From Corynebacterium kalidii (GTDB taxonomy: Bacteria > Actinomycetota > Actinomycetes > Mycobacteriales > Mycobacteriaceae): a stretch of 64,000 nucleotides of DNA. A program made the position numbers and the translations under genes. The stretch covers positions 434,001-498,000 of the forward strand of contig NZ_JALIEA010000017.1 in assembly GCF_022869005.1 (NCBI RefSeq), written 5' to 3'. A model generated the notes under the pieces. That model did no database searches and was not told the origin of the DNA. It was given only the letters and a program-made list of their open reading frames with translations. Shown here piece by piece: positions 18,935 through 27,394 of this stretch (position 1 is the first letter of the stretch; every line of letters starts with the position of its first letter).

Positions 18935-20608
18935 CTAGTCGAGGTAGTCGCGCAGCACCTGCGACCGGGACGGGTGGCGCAGCTTCGACATCGTCTTCGA
19001 CTCGATCTGGCGGATACGCTCCCGGGTGACCCCGTAGACCTGGCCGATCTCGTCGAGGGTGCGGGGCATGCCGTCGGTGAGACCGAAGCGGAGCTTGACC
19101 ACGCCCGCCTCGCGTTCCGACAGGGTGTGCAGCACGTCCTGGAGCTGGTCCTGCAGCAGGGTGAAGCTCACGGCGTCGACGGCGATGACCGCCTCGGAGT
19201 CCTCGATGAAGTCACCGAGCTGGCTGTCGCCCTCGTCACCGATGGTCTGGTCCAGCGAGATGGGCTCGCGGGCGTACTGCTGGATCTCCAGCACCTTGTC
19301 CACGGTGATGTCCATCTCGCGGGCGAGTTCATCCGGGGTGGGTTCACGGCCCAGGTCCTGCAGCAGCTCGCGCTGGATACGGCCGAGCTTGTTGATGACC
19401 TCCACCATGTGCACCGGGATACGGATGGTCCGGGCCTGGTCGGCCATGGCGCGGGTGATGGCCTGGCGGATCCACCAGGTGGCGTAGGTGGAGAACTTGT
19501 AGCCCTTGGTGTAGTCGAACTTCTCGACGGCACGGATCAGGCCGAGGTTGCCTTCCTGGATGAGGTCGAGGAACGCCATACCGCGGCCGGTGTAACGCTT
19601 CGCCAGGGACACCACGAGACGCAGGTTGGCCTCGAGGAGGTGGTTCTTGGCCTTGCGGCCGTCCCGTTCGATCTCACGGAAGTCCCGCCGCTGCATGGGG
19701 GAGATCTTCTCGCCGCTCTCCTTGAGCTCGTCCATCTTGTGACGGGAGTACAGGCCGGCCTCGATGCGCTTGGCCAGGGAGACCTCCTGCTCGGCGTTGA
19801 GCAGTGCGACCTTGCCGATCTGCTTGAGGTAGGCGCGGACGGAGTCCGCCGACGCCGTCAGCTCGGCGTCCTTGCGGGCCTGCCGCAGGGCGGCGGACTC
19901 GTCCTCGTCCCAGACGAAGTTGCCGGCCTCCTGGGAGCCGTCCTCGTCATCGTCGTCTCCGTCGGTGACGGCCCCGGCGGGGGTGACGACCGCAGGCGAG
20001 GGGGTCTCGTCGTCGTCCTCGTCGACATCGTCGACATCGTCGACATCATCGACGTCGTCTTCGTCGAGTTCGAGGTCGTCGTCGATGTCCTCGATGTCGT
20101 CGAAGCCTTCGTCGACTGCGTCGGCGTCGTCACGGTCGGTGCCGGTGCCGGCACCGGTGTCCTTGGCGTCACGACGGGTCTGCTCGGCAGTGGTCTGGAG
20201 GTCGGTGTCGGCGGTGACCGCTGCGCGTCCGGCGACCTTCTTGGCGGTCTTGCGGGCCGCGGTCTTCTTCGCCGTCTTCTTCGCGGCCGTCTTCTTGGCG
20301 GTCTTCTTCGCCGCGGCCTTGCCGGTCGCCTTCCGGGCCGCGGTCTTCTTCGGCTGCTCCTCACCCGTGGAGGCGGCGGTGGAGGCTGCCGGGGTGCTTG
20401 AGGCGGCCGGGGTCGCGGCCTGCGACGGTGCAGCCGCCGGGGACGCTGTCGGCGTCACCGGCGTCGCTGCCTTGCGCGTGGCCGTGCGGACGGCCTTCTT
20501 CGCGGTGGTCTTCTTGGCCACCCTTCGACCGGCCGACGATGCCGAAGTGCCGGGGGCGTCGGTGCCCTCGGTGTCGTTACCGGAGGTGGAACTGGTGTGG
20601 GCCGCCAC
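18935..20608 (-). CDS. sigA: Principal RNA polymerase sigma factor SigA
   Basis: 557 aa sigma-70. Region 2 has [20 protein letters not shown] and [19 protein letters not shown]; region 4 has [19 protein letters not shown]. It directs housekeeping transcription. The N-terminal half is unusual in composition: a histone-H1-like stretch of repeated [11 protein letters not shown] units is followed by a run of Asp ([11 protein letters not shown]). I choose GTG 20608 with AAAGG 6 bases upstream. An earlier TTG (20680) overlaps the -10 TATAAT and would lie upstream of the transcript. It is convergent with the small membrane protein gene, with a hairpin in between. Confidence 0.96.
   Translation of the reverse strand: MAAHTSSTSGNDTEGTDAPGTSASSAGRRVAKKTTAKKAVRTATRKAATPVTPTASPAAAPSQAATPAASSTPAASTAASTGEEQPKKTAARKATGKAAAKKTAKKTAAKKTAKKTAARKTAKKVAGRAAVTADTDLQTTAEQTRRDAKDTGAGTGTDRDDADAVDEGFDDIEDIDDDLELDEDDVDDVDDVDDVDEDDDETPSPAVVTPAGAVTDGDDDDEDGSQEAGNFVWDEDESAALRQARKDAELTASADSVRAYLKQIGKVALLNAEQEVSLAKRIEAGLYSRHKMDELKESGEKISPMQRRDFREIERDGRKAKNHLLEANLRLVVSLAKRYTGRGMAFLDLIQEGNLGLIRAVEKFDYTKGYKFSTYATWWIRQAITRAMADQARTIRIPVHMVEVINKLGRIQRELLQDLGREPTPDELAREMDITVDKVLEIQQYAREPISLDQTIGDEGDSQLGDFIEDSEAVIAVDAVSFTLLQDQLQDVLHTLSEREAGVVKLRFGLTDGMPRTLDEIGQVYGVTRERIRQIESKTMSKLRHPSRSQVLRDYLD
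20021..20047. repeat. 9-bp tandem repeat inside sigA
   Basis: Three exact copies of GTCGACATC, plus a fourth degenerate one (ATCGACGTC), encode DVD repeats on the minus strand. The unit is a multiple of three, so copy-number changes keep frame. Confidence 0.8.
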
Positions 20609-20679
20609 GAAAGACCTTTCTTGCGGGGTCAGGGGACTTGCAGTGTGTGGTCCTTGGTCAGGAGCACAGTCGACCCCCA

Positions 20680-20685
20680 ATTATA
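20680..20685 (-). promoter_or_regulatory. -10 element of sigA
   Basis: Perfect TATAAT on the minus strand. The -35 is weak. The predicted 5' leader is about 65 bases to the GTG at 20608. Confidence 0.55.
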
Positions 20686-20710
20686 ACCCAGCTGCAGTGA
20701 ATTTCATTGT

Positions 20711-21499
20711 TCAGGGCCTCATGTCGTCGTGCACGGCCACGGCCGCTCCGACGATCCCGGCCCGGTTGAGCAGCGTCGCGGGCACCACCTCTGCGTCGAC
20801 CGTGAGCTCGGGGACCCACTTGTGGTGTTTCTTGGAGATCCCGCCGCCGACGATGATCTGCGCCGGGTTCAGGATGCGCACGTACTCCTGGAGCAGCCGG
20901 TCCACCCGCCGCGCCCACTCCCGGTAGGTGAGGTCCTCCCGGTCGCGGACGGCGGACGACGCCCACTTCTCGGCGTCCATCGCGGGGAAGTTCAGGTGTC
21001 CCAGCTCGGAGTTCGGGAACAGGGTTCCGTTGTAGAGCAGCGCCGAGCCGATCCCCGTGCCGAAGGTCAGGAACAGGACGGTGCCCTCGTCCGCGTCGAT
21101 GTCACCGTAGATCGCTTCGGCCATTCCGGCGGCGTCGGCGTCGTTGAGCACGCTGACACCACGGGGTGAGCCGTCGACGGCCAGCCGCTCGCCGAACAGG
21201 CGCCGGCAGTCGGTGCCGATCCAGGCGGGGTCGATGTTCGCCGCGGTGACGGCCACCTGGTTGCGTACCACCGCCGGCACGGTGAGACCGACCGGTCCGC
21301 TCCAGCCGGCCTCGGCCAGGAGTCCGGCGACGGCGTCGGCCACGGCCTCGGGGGTCGCAGGGCGGGGCGTGTCGATGCGGATCCGGTCGCCGACGAATTC
21401 GCCGGTGTCGAGGTCGACGAGGGCCCCCTTGATACCGCTGCCCCCGATGTCGACCCCGAATGCGGTGTTCTGTGGCCTTTTCCCGGCTGTTGACGTCAT
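20711..21499 (-). CDS. ppgK: Polyphosphate glucokinase
   Basis: 262 aa ROK/PpgK family kinase. The phosphate-binding [14 protein letters not shown] is at residues 13-26, the glucose-binding [10 protein letters not shown] has the catalytic Asp, and [12 protein letters not shown] is the second phosphate loop. It phosphorylates glucose using polyphosphate or ATP, feeding glycolysis. The basic KKHHK in [11 protein letters not shown] matches the polyphosphate-binding region of the family. ATG 21499 has a -10 hexamer TATCAT 8 bases upstream, so the transcript is probably leaderless. It is divergent from the inositol phosphatase-like gene. Confidence 0.94.
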   Translation of the reverse strand: MTSTAGKRPQNTAFGVDIGGSGIKGALVDLDTGEFVGDRIRIDTPRPATPEAVADAVAGLLAEAGWSGPVGLTVPAVVRNQVAVTAANIDPAWIGTDCRRLFGERLAVDGSPRGVSVLNDADAAGMAEAIYGDIDADEGTVLFLTFGTGIGSALLYNGTLFPNSELGHLNFPAMDAEKWASSAVRDREDLTYREWARRVDRLLQEYVRILNPAQIIVGGGISKKHHKWVPELTVDAEVVPATLLNRAGIVGAAVAVHDDMRP

Positions 21500-21507
21500 G
21501 GCTTCGG

Positions 21508-21513
21508 ATGATA
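21508..21513 (-). promoter_or_regulatory. -10 element of ppgK, leaderless geometry
   Basis: TATCAT on the minus strand, 8 bases before the ATG at 21499. Confidence 0.5.
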
Positions 21514-21553
21514 CCGCAGGACGGAGGGGCCGTCCCCGGCGCCAGGGTGATGG

Positions 21554-21559
21554 CACAAT
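21554..21559 (+). promoter_or_regulatory. -10 element of the inositol phosphatase-like gene
   Basis: CACAAT ends 7 bases before the ATG at 21567, leaderless geometry. It overlaps an earlier in-frame ATG at 21558, which argues against that start. Confidence 0.4.
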
Positions 21560-21566
21560 GACGGGC

Positions 21567-22559
21567 ATGGCAGACACCACGGGACGCACGGAACAGAAGA
21601 ACGCGACGGCTACCCCGACGTCGATCCGGCTCGACCGCGGGACCACCGACGCCGACCCCACGGCGGTCCGGGACGACCTCGCCGGCAGGTCCCCGGAGGA
21701 CCTGCGGGTCGTCGCGGTCACCGTCGCCACTGAAGCAGCACGCCATGTCCGCCAGGCGCGGGCGGAGGCCGTCGGCGGCGTGGGGCGGCTCGATGTCGAG
21801 GACACGAAGTTGTCCGAGGTGGACCCGGTCACGGCGATCGACCGGTCGAGTGAGGGGCTGATCCGCCGTCGCCTCCGCGAGCTGACGGACCGGGGTGCCG
21901 GGCCGGACGCGGTCCTGGGGGAGGAGGACGGTGGTGCCCTGGCGGACACGGGCGTGACCTGGGTCGTCGACCCGGTCGACGGCACGGTCAACCTCGTCTA
22001 CGGCATCCCGGCGAGCGCGGTGAGCATCGCGGCCTGCGTCGACGGGGTCCCGGTGGCGGGGGCGGTGGCGGACATCTCCCACGACACGGTGTACTCGGCG
22101 TGCTCGGGCGGTGACCCGGTCGTCACCACCGGCGGTGTGGAGCAGGTGGGCGCCGGGACCGTGCCCGGGACCGTGGCCAGGTCAGTCGACCGCCTGTCGG
22201 CGGCGCTGGTGGGCACCGGGTTCTCCTATGTGGCGTCCCGGCGCCGTGCACAGGCGTCGCTTCTGATGGACCTGCTGCCCGAGGTCCGGGACATCAGGAG
22301 GATGGGGTCGGCGGCGCTGGACCTGTGTTCGGTGGCCGTCGGTCAGCTCGACGCGTACTACGAGCACGGGCTGGGGGCGTGGGACCACGCGGCGGGCAGT
22401 CTCATCGCGGCCCGCTCCGGGGCCGTGGTGTTCATGCCGCCGCTGCACTGCGGCCACCACGACGGTGTGGGGATCCTCGCGGCTGCCCCGGGCATCGCCG
22501 GGGATCTCGCCGACAGGGTGCTGGGGGCCACCTTCGCCTCCTCTGAGGTGCACCCGTGA
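21567..22559 (+). CDS. suhB: Inositol monophosphatase family protein
   Basis: 330 aa Mg2+-dependent phosphatase of the IMPase/FBPase fold. The metal motifs are all present: [15 protein letters not shown] and [11 protein letters not shown]. It should dephosphorylate inositol-1-phosphate or a related sugar phosphate, giving inositol for phosphatidylinositol and mycothiol. About 50 residues precede the domain, polar and likely disordered. The position next to ppgK and near sigA matches M. tuberculosis suhB (Rv2701c). The start is uncertain between 21558 and 21567; I take 21567. Confidence 0.88.
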   Translation: MADTTGRTEQKNATATPTSIRLDRGTTDADPTAVRDDLAGRSPEDLRVVAVTVATEAARHVRQARAEAVGGVGRLDVEDTKLSEVDPVTAIDRSSEGLIRRRLRELTDRGAGPDAVLGEEDGGALADTGVTWVVDPVDGTVNLVYGIPASAVSIAACVDGVPVAGAVADISHDTVYSACSGGDPVVTTGGVEQVGAGTVPGTVARSVDRLSAALVGTGFSYVASRRRAQASLLMDLLPEVRDIRRMGSAALDLCSVAVGQLDAYYEHGLGAWDHAAGSLIAARSGAVVFMPPLHCGHHDGVGILAAAPGIAGDLADRVLGATFASSEVHP

Positions 22560-22857
22560 GCGGTGACGTCTGGGCAGGTCAGGTGCCTGTTGGTGGGGTG
22601 TCGGGGACGGTGGTCGGGGAGGCGAAGTGACAACGGAACTCCGCTGCTTTACTATGCGCGTCAAACGCCGGGAATATCCGCCGATGACGCTTCGTTGCAG
22701 GAGGGGTGTTCCCCGGTCGTTGGGTGAGTGTTTCCGGGTGACTCGTAGGGGACCCGGCTCTCGCCGACACGTGACCACACCTGCACATCTCTAACTTCAC
22801 CGCCTTATTCGTCAACGGGCCCGCCCCGCCCGGATAAGGGAACCAAGGAGCATCATC
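22560..22857. other. Intergenic stretch before the DUF4193 gene
   Basis: 298 bases with no gene I can defend. A 55-codon GTG frame from 22627 has GGGGAGG 4 bases upstream but an Arg-rich sequence and no family likeness. The ribosome site of the DUF4193 gene is CAAGGAG at the right end. Confidence 0.4.
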
Positions 22858-23157
22858 ATGGCGACCGACTACGATTCCCCCCGCACCCGCCCCGAGGACG
22901 AGATCGAGACCGATTCCCTCGAGGGGCTCAAGGCCGCGGAGAAGGCCGAACCCGTCGTCGACGACACCGATGACGGCGACATCGTCGAACCCATCGACGT
23001 GCCGATGGCCGACCTGTCCGGTGAGGAACTCAGTGGCTCGGTGATCCCCCGTCAGAACGACGAGTTCACCTGCTCGGTCTGCTTCCTGGTGCAGCACCGC
23101 AGCAGGATCGCCGAAGACGACGGCAAGGGCAACCTCGTCTGCGTCGACTGCGCGTGA
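22858..23157 (+). CDS. DUF4193 family protein, zinc ribbon
   Basis: 99 aa acidic protein, unknown function, conserved in actinobacteria (M. tuberculosis Rv2699c region). The first 60 residues are Asp/Glu-rich; the C-terminus holds two Cys-x2-Cys pairs (FTCSVCFLVQHRSR and LVCVDCA) that should bind zinc. The ATG is preceded by AAGGAG with correct spacing. Two strong hairpins follow its stop. Confidence 0.88.
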   Translation: MATDYDSPRTRPEDEIETDSLEGLKAAEKAEPVVDDTDDGDIVEPIDVPMADLSGEELSGSVIPRQNDEFTCSVCFLVQHRSRIAEDDGKGNLVCVDCA

Positions 23158-23161
23158 TCAG

Positions 23162-23186
23162 GCGGGTGGGGTGGGGCCCCACCCGC
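23162..23186. terminator. Hairpin after the DUF4193 gene
   Basis: Perfect 10-bp arms GCGGGTGGGG/CCCCACCCGC with a 5-base loop, directly after the DUF4193 stop. No T-run. Confidence 0.6.
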
Positions 23187-23196
23187 ACATGACTAC

Positions 23197-23238
23197 GGCC
23201 CCGACCGGGGCTCCCCAGGGGGAGCCCCGGTCGGGGCC
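23197..23238. terminator. Second, very strong hairpin between convergent genes
   Basis: Perfect 20-bp arms (23197-23216 and 23219-23238, beginning GGCCCCGACCGG) lie between the convergent DUF4193 and DUF3093 genes. No T-run on either strand; most likely a bidirectional terminator. Confidence 0.7.
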
Positions 23239-23281
23239 GCTGCCTGTGTGTCCGGGGCGACGCCCCGGGGTCACGTACGGG

Positions 23282-23818
23282 TCACACCTGAGGGGTGCCC
23301 AGGGCGGTCAGCAGCTGCTCGGGTTCGTTGGTGGAGACGAGCCAGTAGGGGGTGGGGTCGTCCGGGTCGTCGAGCACCAGCATGGCCATCGACGGGATCC
23401 AGGGGCGGTGGTAGACGAAGGCGGCGGGGTCGAGCTGCCGGCCCATGGCGGCGCTGCGGGCGGTCGGGGGGACGGCGAGGCTCCGGCTGACCACCGACGT
23501 CGGCAGTGACGCCTCGCCGGCGCGGAGCCAGGTCTCCCCGTCGGCGTCGCGTTCGACGACCAGCTCGTTGCTCGACAGGTGCAGCAGCGCCCAGACCACG
23601 GCGGCCAGGACCAGGAGCCCGATGCCCAGGCCCCAGTACCATTCGCGGCTCATCTGTCCCTGGAACCCGACGAGCGTGCTCAGTCCCAGGCCGATCAGCC
23701 ACCAGGACATCGGGACGCGCTGGCGCTCGCGGTAGAGAACAGCCGGACCGGTCGTTCCTGGCCGGGTCCCTCCGGGATCCTGTGGCACGTCGTCTCCTGT
23801 CAGCTCGGGCTCACTCAC
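23282..23818 (-). CDS. DUF3093 family membrane protein
   Basis: 178 aa. An N-terminal polar region of about 30 residues leads into two adjacent membrane helices (about 38-58 and 62-84). A soluble C-terminal domain of about 95 residues carries the family signature [20 protein letters not shown]. Function unknown; it is a steady neighbour of dut and DUF4193 in actinobacteria. GTG 23818 is supported by TAGACT 8 bases upstream. It is divergent from dut. Confidence 0.85.
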   Translation of the reverse strand: MSEPELTGDDVPQDPGGTRPGTTGPAVLYRERQRVPMSWWLIGLGLSTLVGFQGQMSREWYWGLGIGLLVLAAVVWALLHLSSNELVVERDADGETWLRAGEASLPTSVVSRSLAVPPTARSAAMGRQLDPAAFVYHRPWIPSMAMLVLDDPDDPTPYWLVSTNEPEQLLTALGTPQV

Positions 23819-23826
23819 GGTCCCTT

Positions 23827-23832
23827 AGTCTA
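23827..23832 (-). promoter_or_regulatory. -10 element of the DUF3093 gene, leaderless geometry
   Basis: TAGACT on the minus strand ends 8 bases before the GTG at 23818. Confidence 0.45.
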
Positions 23833-23870
23833 TCCTGCGGGCGCTGCTGTCAGTAACCGGGAGGCGCCGG

Positions 23871-23876
23871 TACACT
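23871..23876 (+). promoter_or_regulatory. -10 element of dut, leaderless geometry
   Basis: TACACT ends 8 bases before the ATG at 23885; the ATG at 23879 would lie upstream of the expected transcript start. Confidence 0.5.
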
Positions 23877-23884
23877 GCATGACC

Positions 23885-24343
23885 ATGACTGACAGTCTCG
23901 ATGCACCGTTGCGCATTGCGCGACTCGACCCCGACCTGCCGTTGCCCACGCGGGCCCACCCCAGCGACGCGGGCATTGACCTGCACTCCGCCGAGGACGT
24001 CACCCTCGCCCCGGGTGAGCGTGCCCTGGTGGGTACCGGTATCGCCGTCGCCCTCCCGCACGGCACCGTCGGCCTGGTGCACCCCCGGAGCGGGCTGGCC
24101 TGGAAGAAGGGTCTCTCCATCGTCAACGCCCCCGGAACCGTGGACGCGGACTACCGTGGCGAGGTGAAGGTCTGTCTGATCAACCTGGACCCCGCGGTGC
24201 CTGCGACGGTGAGCCGTGGTGACCGGATCGCCCAGTTCCTGGTGCAGGAGGTCTCCCTCTGCCAGGTGGAGGAGGTGTCCGACGTCGCCGAGCTCGGTGG
24301 TACGGTCCGCGGTTCCGGCGGTTACGGCTCCACCGGAGCCTGA
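23885..24343 (+). CDS. dut: Deoxyuridine 5'-triphosphate nucleotidohydrolase (dUTPase)
   Basis: 152 aa homotrimeric dUTPase. All five motifs are present in order: [42 protein letters not shown] and the C-terminal P-loop-like [10 protein letters not shown]. It hydrolyses dUTP to dUMP and PPi, keeping uracil out of DNA and supplying dTMP synthesis. The start is placed at 23885 on the leaderless geometry; a second ATG two codons earlier is possible. It leads into the DUF3710-DUF3159-methyltransferase run after an 86-base gap. Confidence 0.97.
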   Translation: MTDSLDAPLRIARLDPDLPLPTRAHPSDAGIDLHSAEDVTLAPGERALVGTGIAVALPHGTVGLVHPRSGLAWKKGLSIVNAPGTVDADYRGEVKVCLINLDPAVPATVSRGDRIAQFLVQEVSLCQVEEVSDVAELGGTVRGSGGYGSTGA

Positions 24344-24429
24344 CGACCACCCGCCCCGGTACGCCCGGGGACCGCCCAGGCGAGCCCGAACAACCCCAGT
24401 AGCCCAGCAACGAGGAGTCTTTCCGTCCC

Positions 24430-25227
24430 ATGTGGCCCTTCAGCAAGAAGAACGACGGTGCCGACGCCGGCACCGGTGAGCCCTCCCGTCCGGCGGCCGC
24501 CGACGCCGCACCCCAGGGGTCGGCACCGCAGCCGGCTGCGCGGACGCCCCAGGACAGCCCGGATGTCCCGGATGTCCCGGACACCGGTGCGGAGCAGCCG
24601 GTGTACGACCCGGTGAACGGCGATTTCGGCCCCTTCGACGGCGACCGCGTGGACTACGCGGCGTTCGACTACTCGGACTTCGCCAAGAGCGGCCTAGACC
24701 TGGGTTCCCTCAGGGTGCCGGTGCCACACAACGGTGAGGTGCAGGTGGAGATGGGCCCCAACGGGCCGCAGATGATCCACATCCTCACGCCGTTCGGCCG
24801 GCTGACCCCGGTGGCGTTGGCCGCACCGCGGTCCGGACGGCAGTGGGAGGAGAACATCCCCGAGGTCACCAAGGGCATGACGGCCGACGGACTCGAGGTG
24901 CGGCAGGACCGGAACCTCTGGGGCACCGAGATCGTCGGCACGATGAAGTCCGGGACCATGCGTGTGGTGGGTGTCGACGGTCCCCGCTGGATGCTGCGGA
25001 TGACGTTGGCTGGGCCGGCGGACAAGGCCGACCAGCTCGCCGAGCTCGCCTACGAGGTCATCTCCCGGACGTTCGTCTACCGCGGGGACGCCCCGTTGCC
25101 GGCGGGGCAGTCGCTGCCGGTGACCATTCCCGCCGCGATGGCGGAGGAGCTCCGGAAGCTGGTCGAACAGCGGCAGAAGGAACAGCAGGGGAACAACGCG
25201 GCGGCGAAGCCGGAGGACGGCGCGTGA
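24430..25227 (+). CDS. DUF3710 family protein
   Basis: 265 aa, unknown function, conserved downstream of dut in actinobacteria. It starts MWPFSKKNDG and has a low-complexity Pro/Ala/Asp linker up to about residue 60. The conserved core contains GPFD, GSLRVPVPHNGEVQVEM and RWMLRMTLAGPAD. The tail is Gln/Lys-rich. No signal peptide or membrane helix is seen. The DUF3159 GTG overlaps its stop, so the two are coupled. Confidence 0.85.
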   Translation: MWPFSKKNDGADAGTGEPSRPAAADAAPQGSAPQPAARTPQDSPDVPDVPDTGAEQPVYDPVNGDFGPFDGDRVDYAAFDYSDFAKSGLDLGSLRVPVPHNGEVQVEMGPNGPQMIHILTPFGRLTPVALAAPRSGRQWEENIPEVTKGMTADGLEVRQDRNLWGTEIVGTMKSGTMRVVGVDGPRWMLRMTLAGPADKADQLAELAYEVISRTFVYRGDAPLPAGQSLPVTIPAAMAEELRKLVEQRQKEQQGNNAAAKPEDGA

Positions 25228-25871
25228 CCGACGACGTGCGCCCTGCGGAGCCGGGGCACGACGGGGAGGCCGCCGCACCGACCGTGCTCGAGCAACTCGG
25301 CGGGCTCTCCGGACTCGTCGCCTCGGTGCTGCCGGTCCTGGTGTTGGTGCCGGTGAACTCCCGGTGGGGCCTGGCCCCGGCCCTGGTCGCCGCGGTCGCG
25401 GTGTCGGTGCTGGTGTTCCTGTGGCGCCTGGCGCGCAAGGAGACGCTGATGCCGGCGGTCTCGGGCCTGATGGGTGTGGGCCTGTGCGCGTTGATCGCGT
25501 GGCTGCTGGGCGACGCCAAGGGCTACTTCGCCTACGGGATCTGGTATTCGCTGGTCGCGGGAATCGTCTTCCTGGTGTCCATCGTGGCCCGTTGGCCCCT
25601 GGTCGCGGTGATCTGGCACGGCGTGAACGGCTCGGGGCACCGGTGGCGCGGTAACCGCACCGCGGTACGGGTCTACAGCCTGGCCACGTTCGCCTGGGCG
25701 GTGGTGTTCTTCGGACGGTTCGTTGTCCAGCGGTGGCTCTACGTCCAGGACGACGCGGTCGGTGCACTCGGCGTAGCCCGCATCGCCATGGGTCTGCCGT
25801 TGACCGCCGTGGTGGTGCTGGTCACCGTCTGGGCGGTCCGGAAGGCCTCGGCGTCGGAGCGTGCGGCATGA
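25224..25871 (+). CDS. DUF3159 family integral membrane protein
   Basis: 215 aa with about five to six hydrophobic helices between residues 30 and 205. The family positions GLSGLVASVLPVLVLV and YFAYGIWYSLVAG are recognisable. Function unknown; no transporter motif is seen. GTG 25224 overlaps the DUF3710 stop and its own stop overlaps the ATG of the methyltransferase (ATGA), so the genes form a tight operon. Confidence 0.85.
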   Translation: MTDDVRPAEPGHDGEAAAPTVLEQLGGLSGLVASVLPVLVLVPVNSRWGLAPALVAAVAVSVLVFLWRLARKETLMPAVSGLMGVGLCALIAWLLGDAKGYFAYGIWYSLVAGIVFLVSIVARWPLVAVIWHGVNGSGHRWRGNRTAVRVYSLATFAWAVVFFGRFVVQRWLYVQDDAVGALGVARIAMGLPLTAVVVLVTVWAVRKASASERAA

Positions 25872-27187
25872 CCGGCACGGTGGACATCCTCGGCCCCGCG
25901 CACGGGGGCAGCAGCGTGGCTCGGGTGGACGGCCAGGTCGTGTTCGTCCGTGGTGCGCTGCCCGGGGAGACGGGTGTTCCGGTCCGTTTCGACGGGCCGG
26001 CGTCGGGTAAGCGGTTCCGCACCGCCTCGGTGACGGACGCCGCGGCGATCGCCGTGGCCTCGCCGCACCGGGTCGCCCCGCTCTGCCCGGCCGCCGCGGC
26101 GGGCGCGGGGTGTTGCGACCTGGACCATGTGGACCGTGAAGGGTCACTGGCCTACAAGACACAGGTGGTCGTGGAGCAGTTCCGCCGTATCGGACATGTC
26201 GACCTCGGCGTCCTGCGCGACGGTGCGGGTCCGGGCACGGTGTCCCTGGAGCCGTTCGCGGGATACCGCACACGGGTGCGTCTCGGGGTCGACGACGCCG
26301 GGCGCACGGGGCTGCGTGAACGCAGTGGCAACGGGGTCGTCCCCCTCGACGGACAGGGGTGCGCCCAGTGGGCCCCGGCGTTGGCCGAGGGGTTGGCGGA
26401 CGTCCTCGCCGGCCACGACCTGACCCCCGGGGCGGAGGTGTGCGTCGCCCTGGGTGACGACGGTGTCCGCGGCATCGTGGAGGTGCCCCCGGTTCCCCGT
26501 CACGGAGGTCGCCGGGCACGTGGCGGCCGGAAGGGCAGGCAGCGCGGCAGGCGGGAGACCCCGCGTCGCCGGGTCCTCGACGGTCCGGGTGAGGTGCTGC
26601 GCACCGTCGCCGGGGTCTCCTGGCGTATCCCCGTCGAGGCCTTCTGGCAGGCACACCACGCCGCCTCTGACCTGTACTCGGCGTGGGTGCATGAGAACAC
26701 CCCGTCCGACGCGGGGCTGGCCTGGGACCTGTACGGCGGGGCCGGTGTCTTCGCCGCCGCGCTGGGGGACGCGGCCCCGGGGATCAGCGTCGACTGCGTG
26801 GACATCGCGTCGCCGGCCACCGCGGCCGGGCGTGAGGGCCTGGCAGGGCGCGACGTCCGGTTCGTCACCGGCGACGTCGCCGCCACCCTCGGCGGCCTGC
26901 GCGGGGCGGACGCTGGCAGTACACCCCCGTCGGTGGTGGTGCTGGACCCGCCGCGCACCGGCGCGGGCGCGGCGGTGGTCGCCGCGGTCACGGGCCAGGG
27001 ACGCCAGGACGGGCAGGGCCCCGGGACGGTGCTGCACATCGGCTGTGACCCGGCGACGGCGGCGCGGGACGCCGCGGAGTTCGTCCGCAACGGGTACCGT
27101 CCGGACGCCGTCACCGTCGTCGACGCGTTCGGTCTGACCCACCATGTCGAGGTGCTCGTCCGTTATGTCAGGACGACCCCCGCGTGA
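25868..27187 (+). CDS. TrmA/RumA-type class I RNA (uracil-5-)methyltransferase
   Basis: 439 aa. An N-terminal TRAM-like barrel (VDILGPAHGGSSVARVDGQ) is followed by a Cys cluster (CPAAAAGAGCCDL) and the class I methyltransferase domain with WDLYGGAGVFAAAL as motif I. VLDPPRTGAG precedes the catalytic Cys in HIGCDPAT, equivalent to SCNPAT of RumA. It should methylate uridine C5 in rRNA or tRNA; the exact target is not evident. The insert GGRRARGGRKGRQRGRRE is a basic linker, perhaps for RNA binding. It starts inside the DUF3159 stop. Confidence 0.87.
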   Translation: MTGTVDILGPAHGGSSVARVDGQVVFVRGALPGETGVPVRFDGPASGKRFRTASVTDAAAIAVASPHRVAPLCPAAAAGAGCCDLDHVDREGSLAYKTQVVVEQFRRIGHVDLGVLRDGAGPGTVSLEPFAGYRTRVRLGVDDAGRTGLRERSGNGVVPLDGQGCAQWAPALAEGLADVLAGHDLTPGAEVCVALGDDGVRGIVEVPPVPRHGGRRARGGRKGRQRGRRETPRRRVLDGPGEVLRTVAGVSWRIPVEAFWQAHHAASDLYSAWVHENTPSDAGLAWDLYGGAGVFAAALGDAAPGISVDCVDIASPATAAGREGLAGRDVRFVTGDVAATLGGLRGADAGSTPPSVVVLDPPRTGAGAAVVAAVTGQGRQDGQGPGTVLHIGCDPATAARDAAEFVRNGYRPDAVTVVDAFGLTHHVEVLVRYVRTTPA

Positions 27188-27252
27188 CGGTGGGGAAGCG
27201 CCCGCCCGCCGGTAATATTGAGGTCCGATGATGTGAACGCGCGTCGGGCCCG

Positions 27253-27258
27253 TAAGAT
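27253..27258 (+). promoter_or_regulatory. -10 element upstream of dxs
   Basis: TAAGAT ends 7 bases before a GTG at 27266 that opens a 42-codon frame. A second -10-like TAATAT lies near 27213. Confidence 0.4.
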
Positions 27259-27265
27259 GGGCGGA

Positions 27266-27394
27266 GTGCCTGTGACTCAGGCGGCAAGAGCGAAGCGTAG
27301 GTTGTCGTCCGTCGGCCCCGGTCGCCCCGATCACGGGTGCCGGTGTCGACGGCGACAGGGACGGAGAAGAGAGAACGGGCATGTCGATTCTTGA
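27266..27394 (+). CDS. Possible short leader peptide overlapping the dxs start
   Basis: 42-codon GTG frame, starting [16 protein letters not shown] and with a Cys/Arg-rich second half ([12 protein letters not shown]), 11 arginines in all. The start lies 7 bases after a -10-like TAAGAT, the leaderless arrangement seen elsewhere here. It ends 14 bases inside dxs in another reading frame, so its translation could influence dxs initiation. There is no homology I can name, and it may be a chance frame. Confidence 0.3.
   Translation: MPVTQAARAKRRLSSVGPGRPDHGCRCRRRQGRRRENGHVDS

Noticed and set aside
22627..22794. 55-codon GTG frame in the gap before DUF4193
   Set aside because: Arg-rich, no known family; a ribosome-like GGGGAGG only 4 bases away is not enough.
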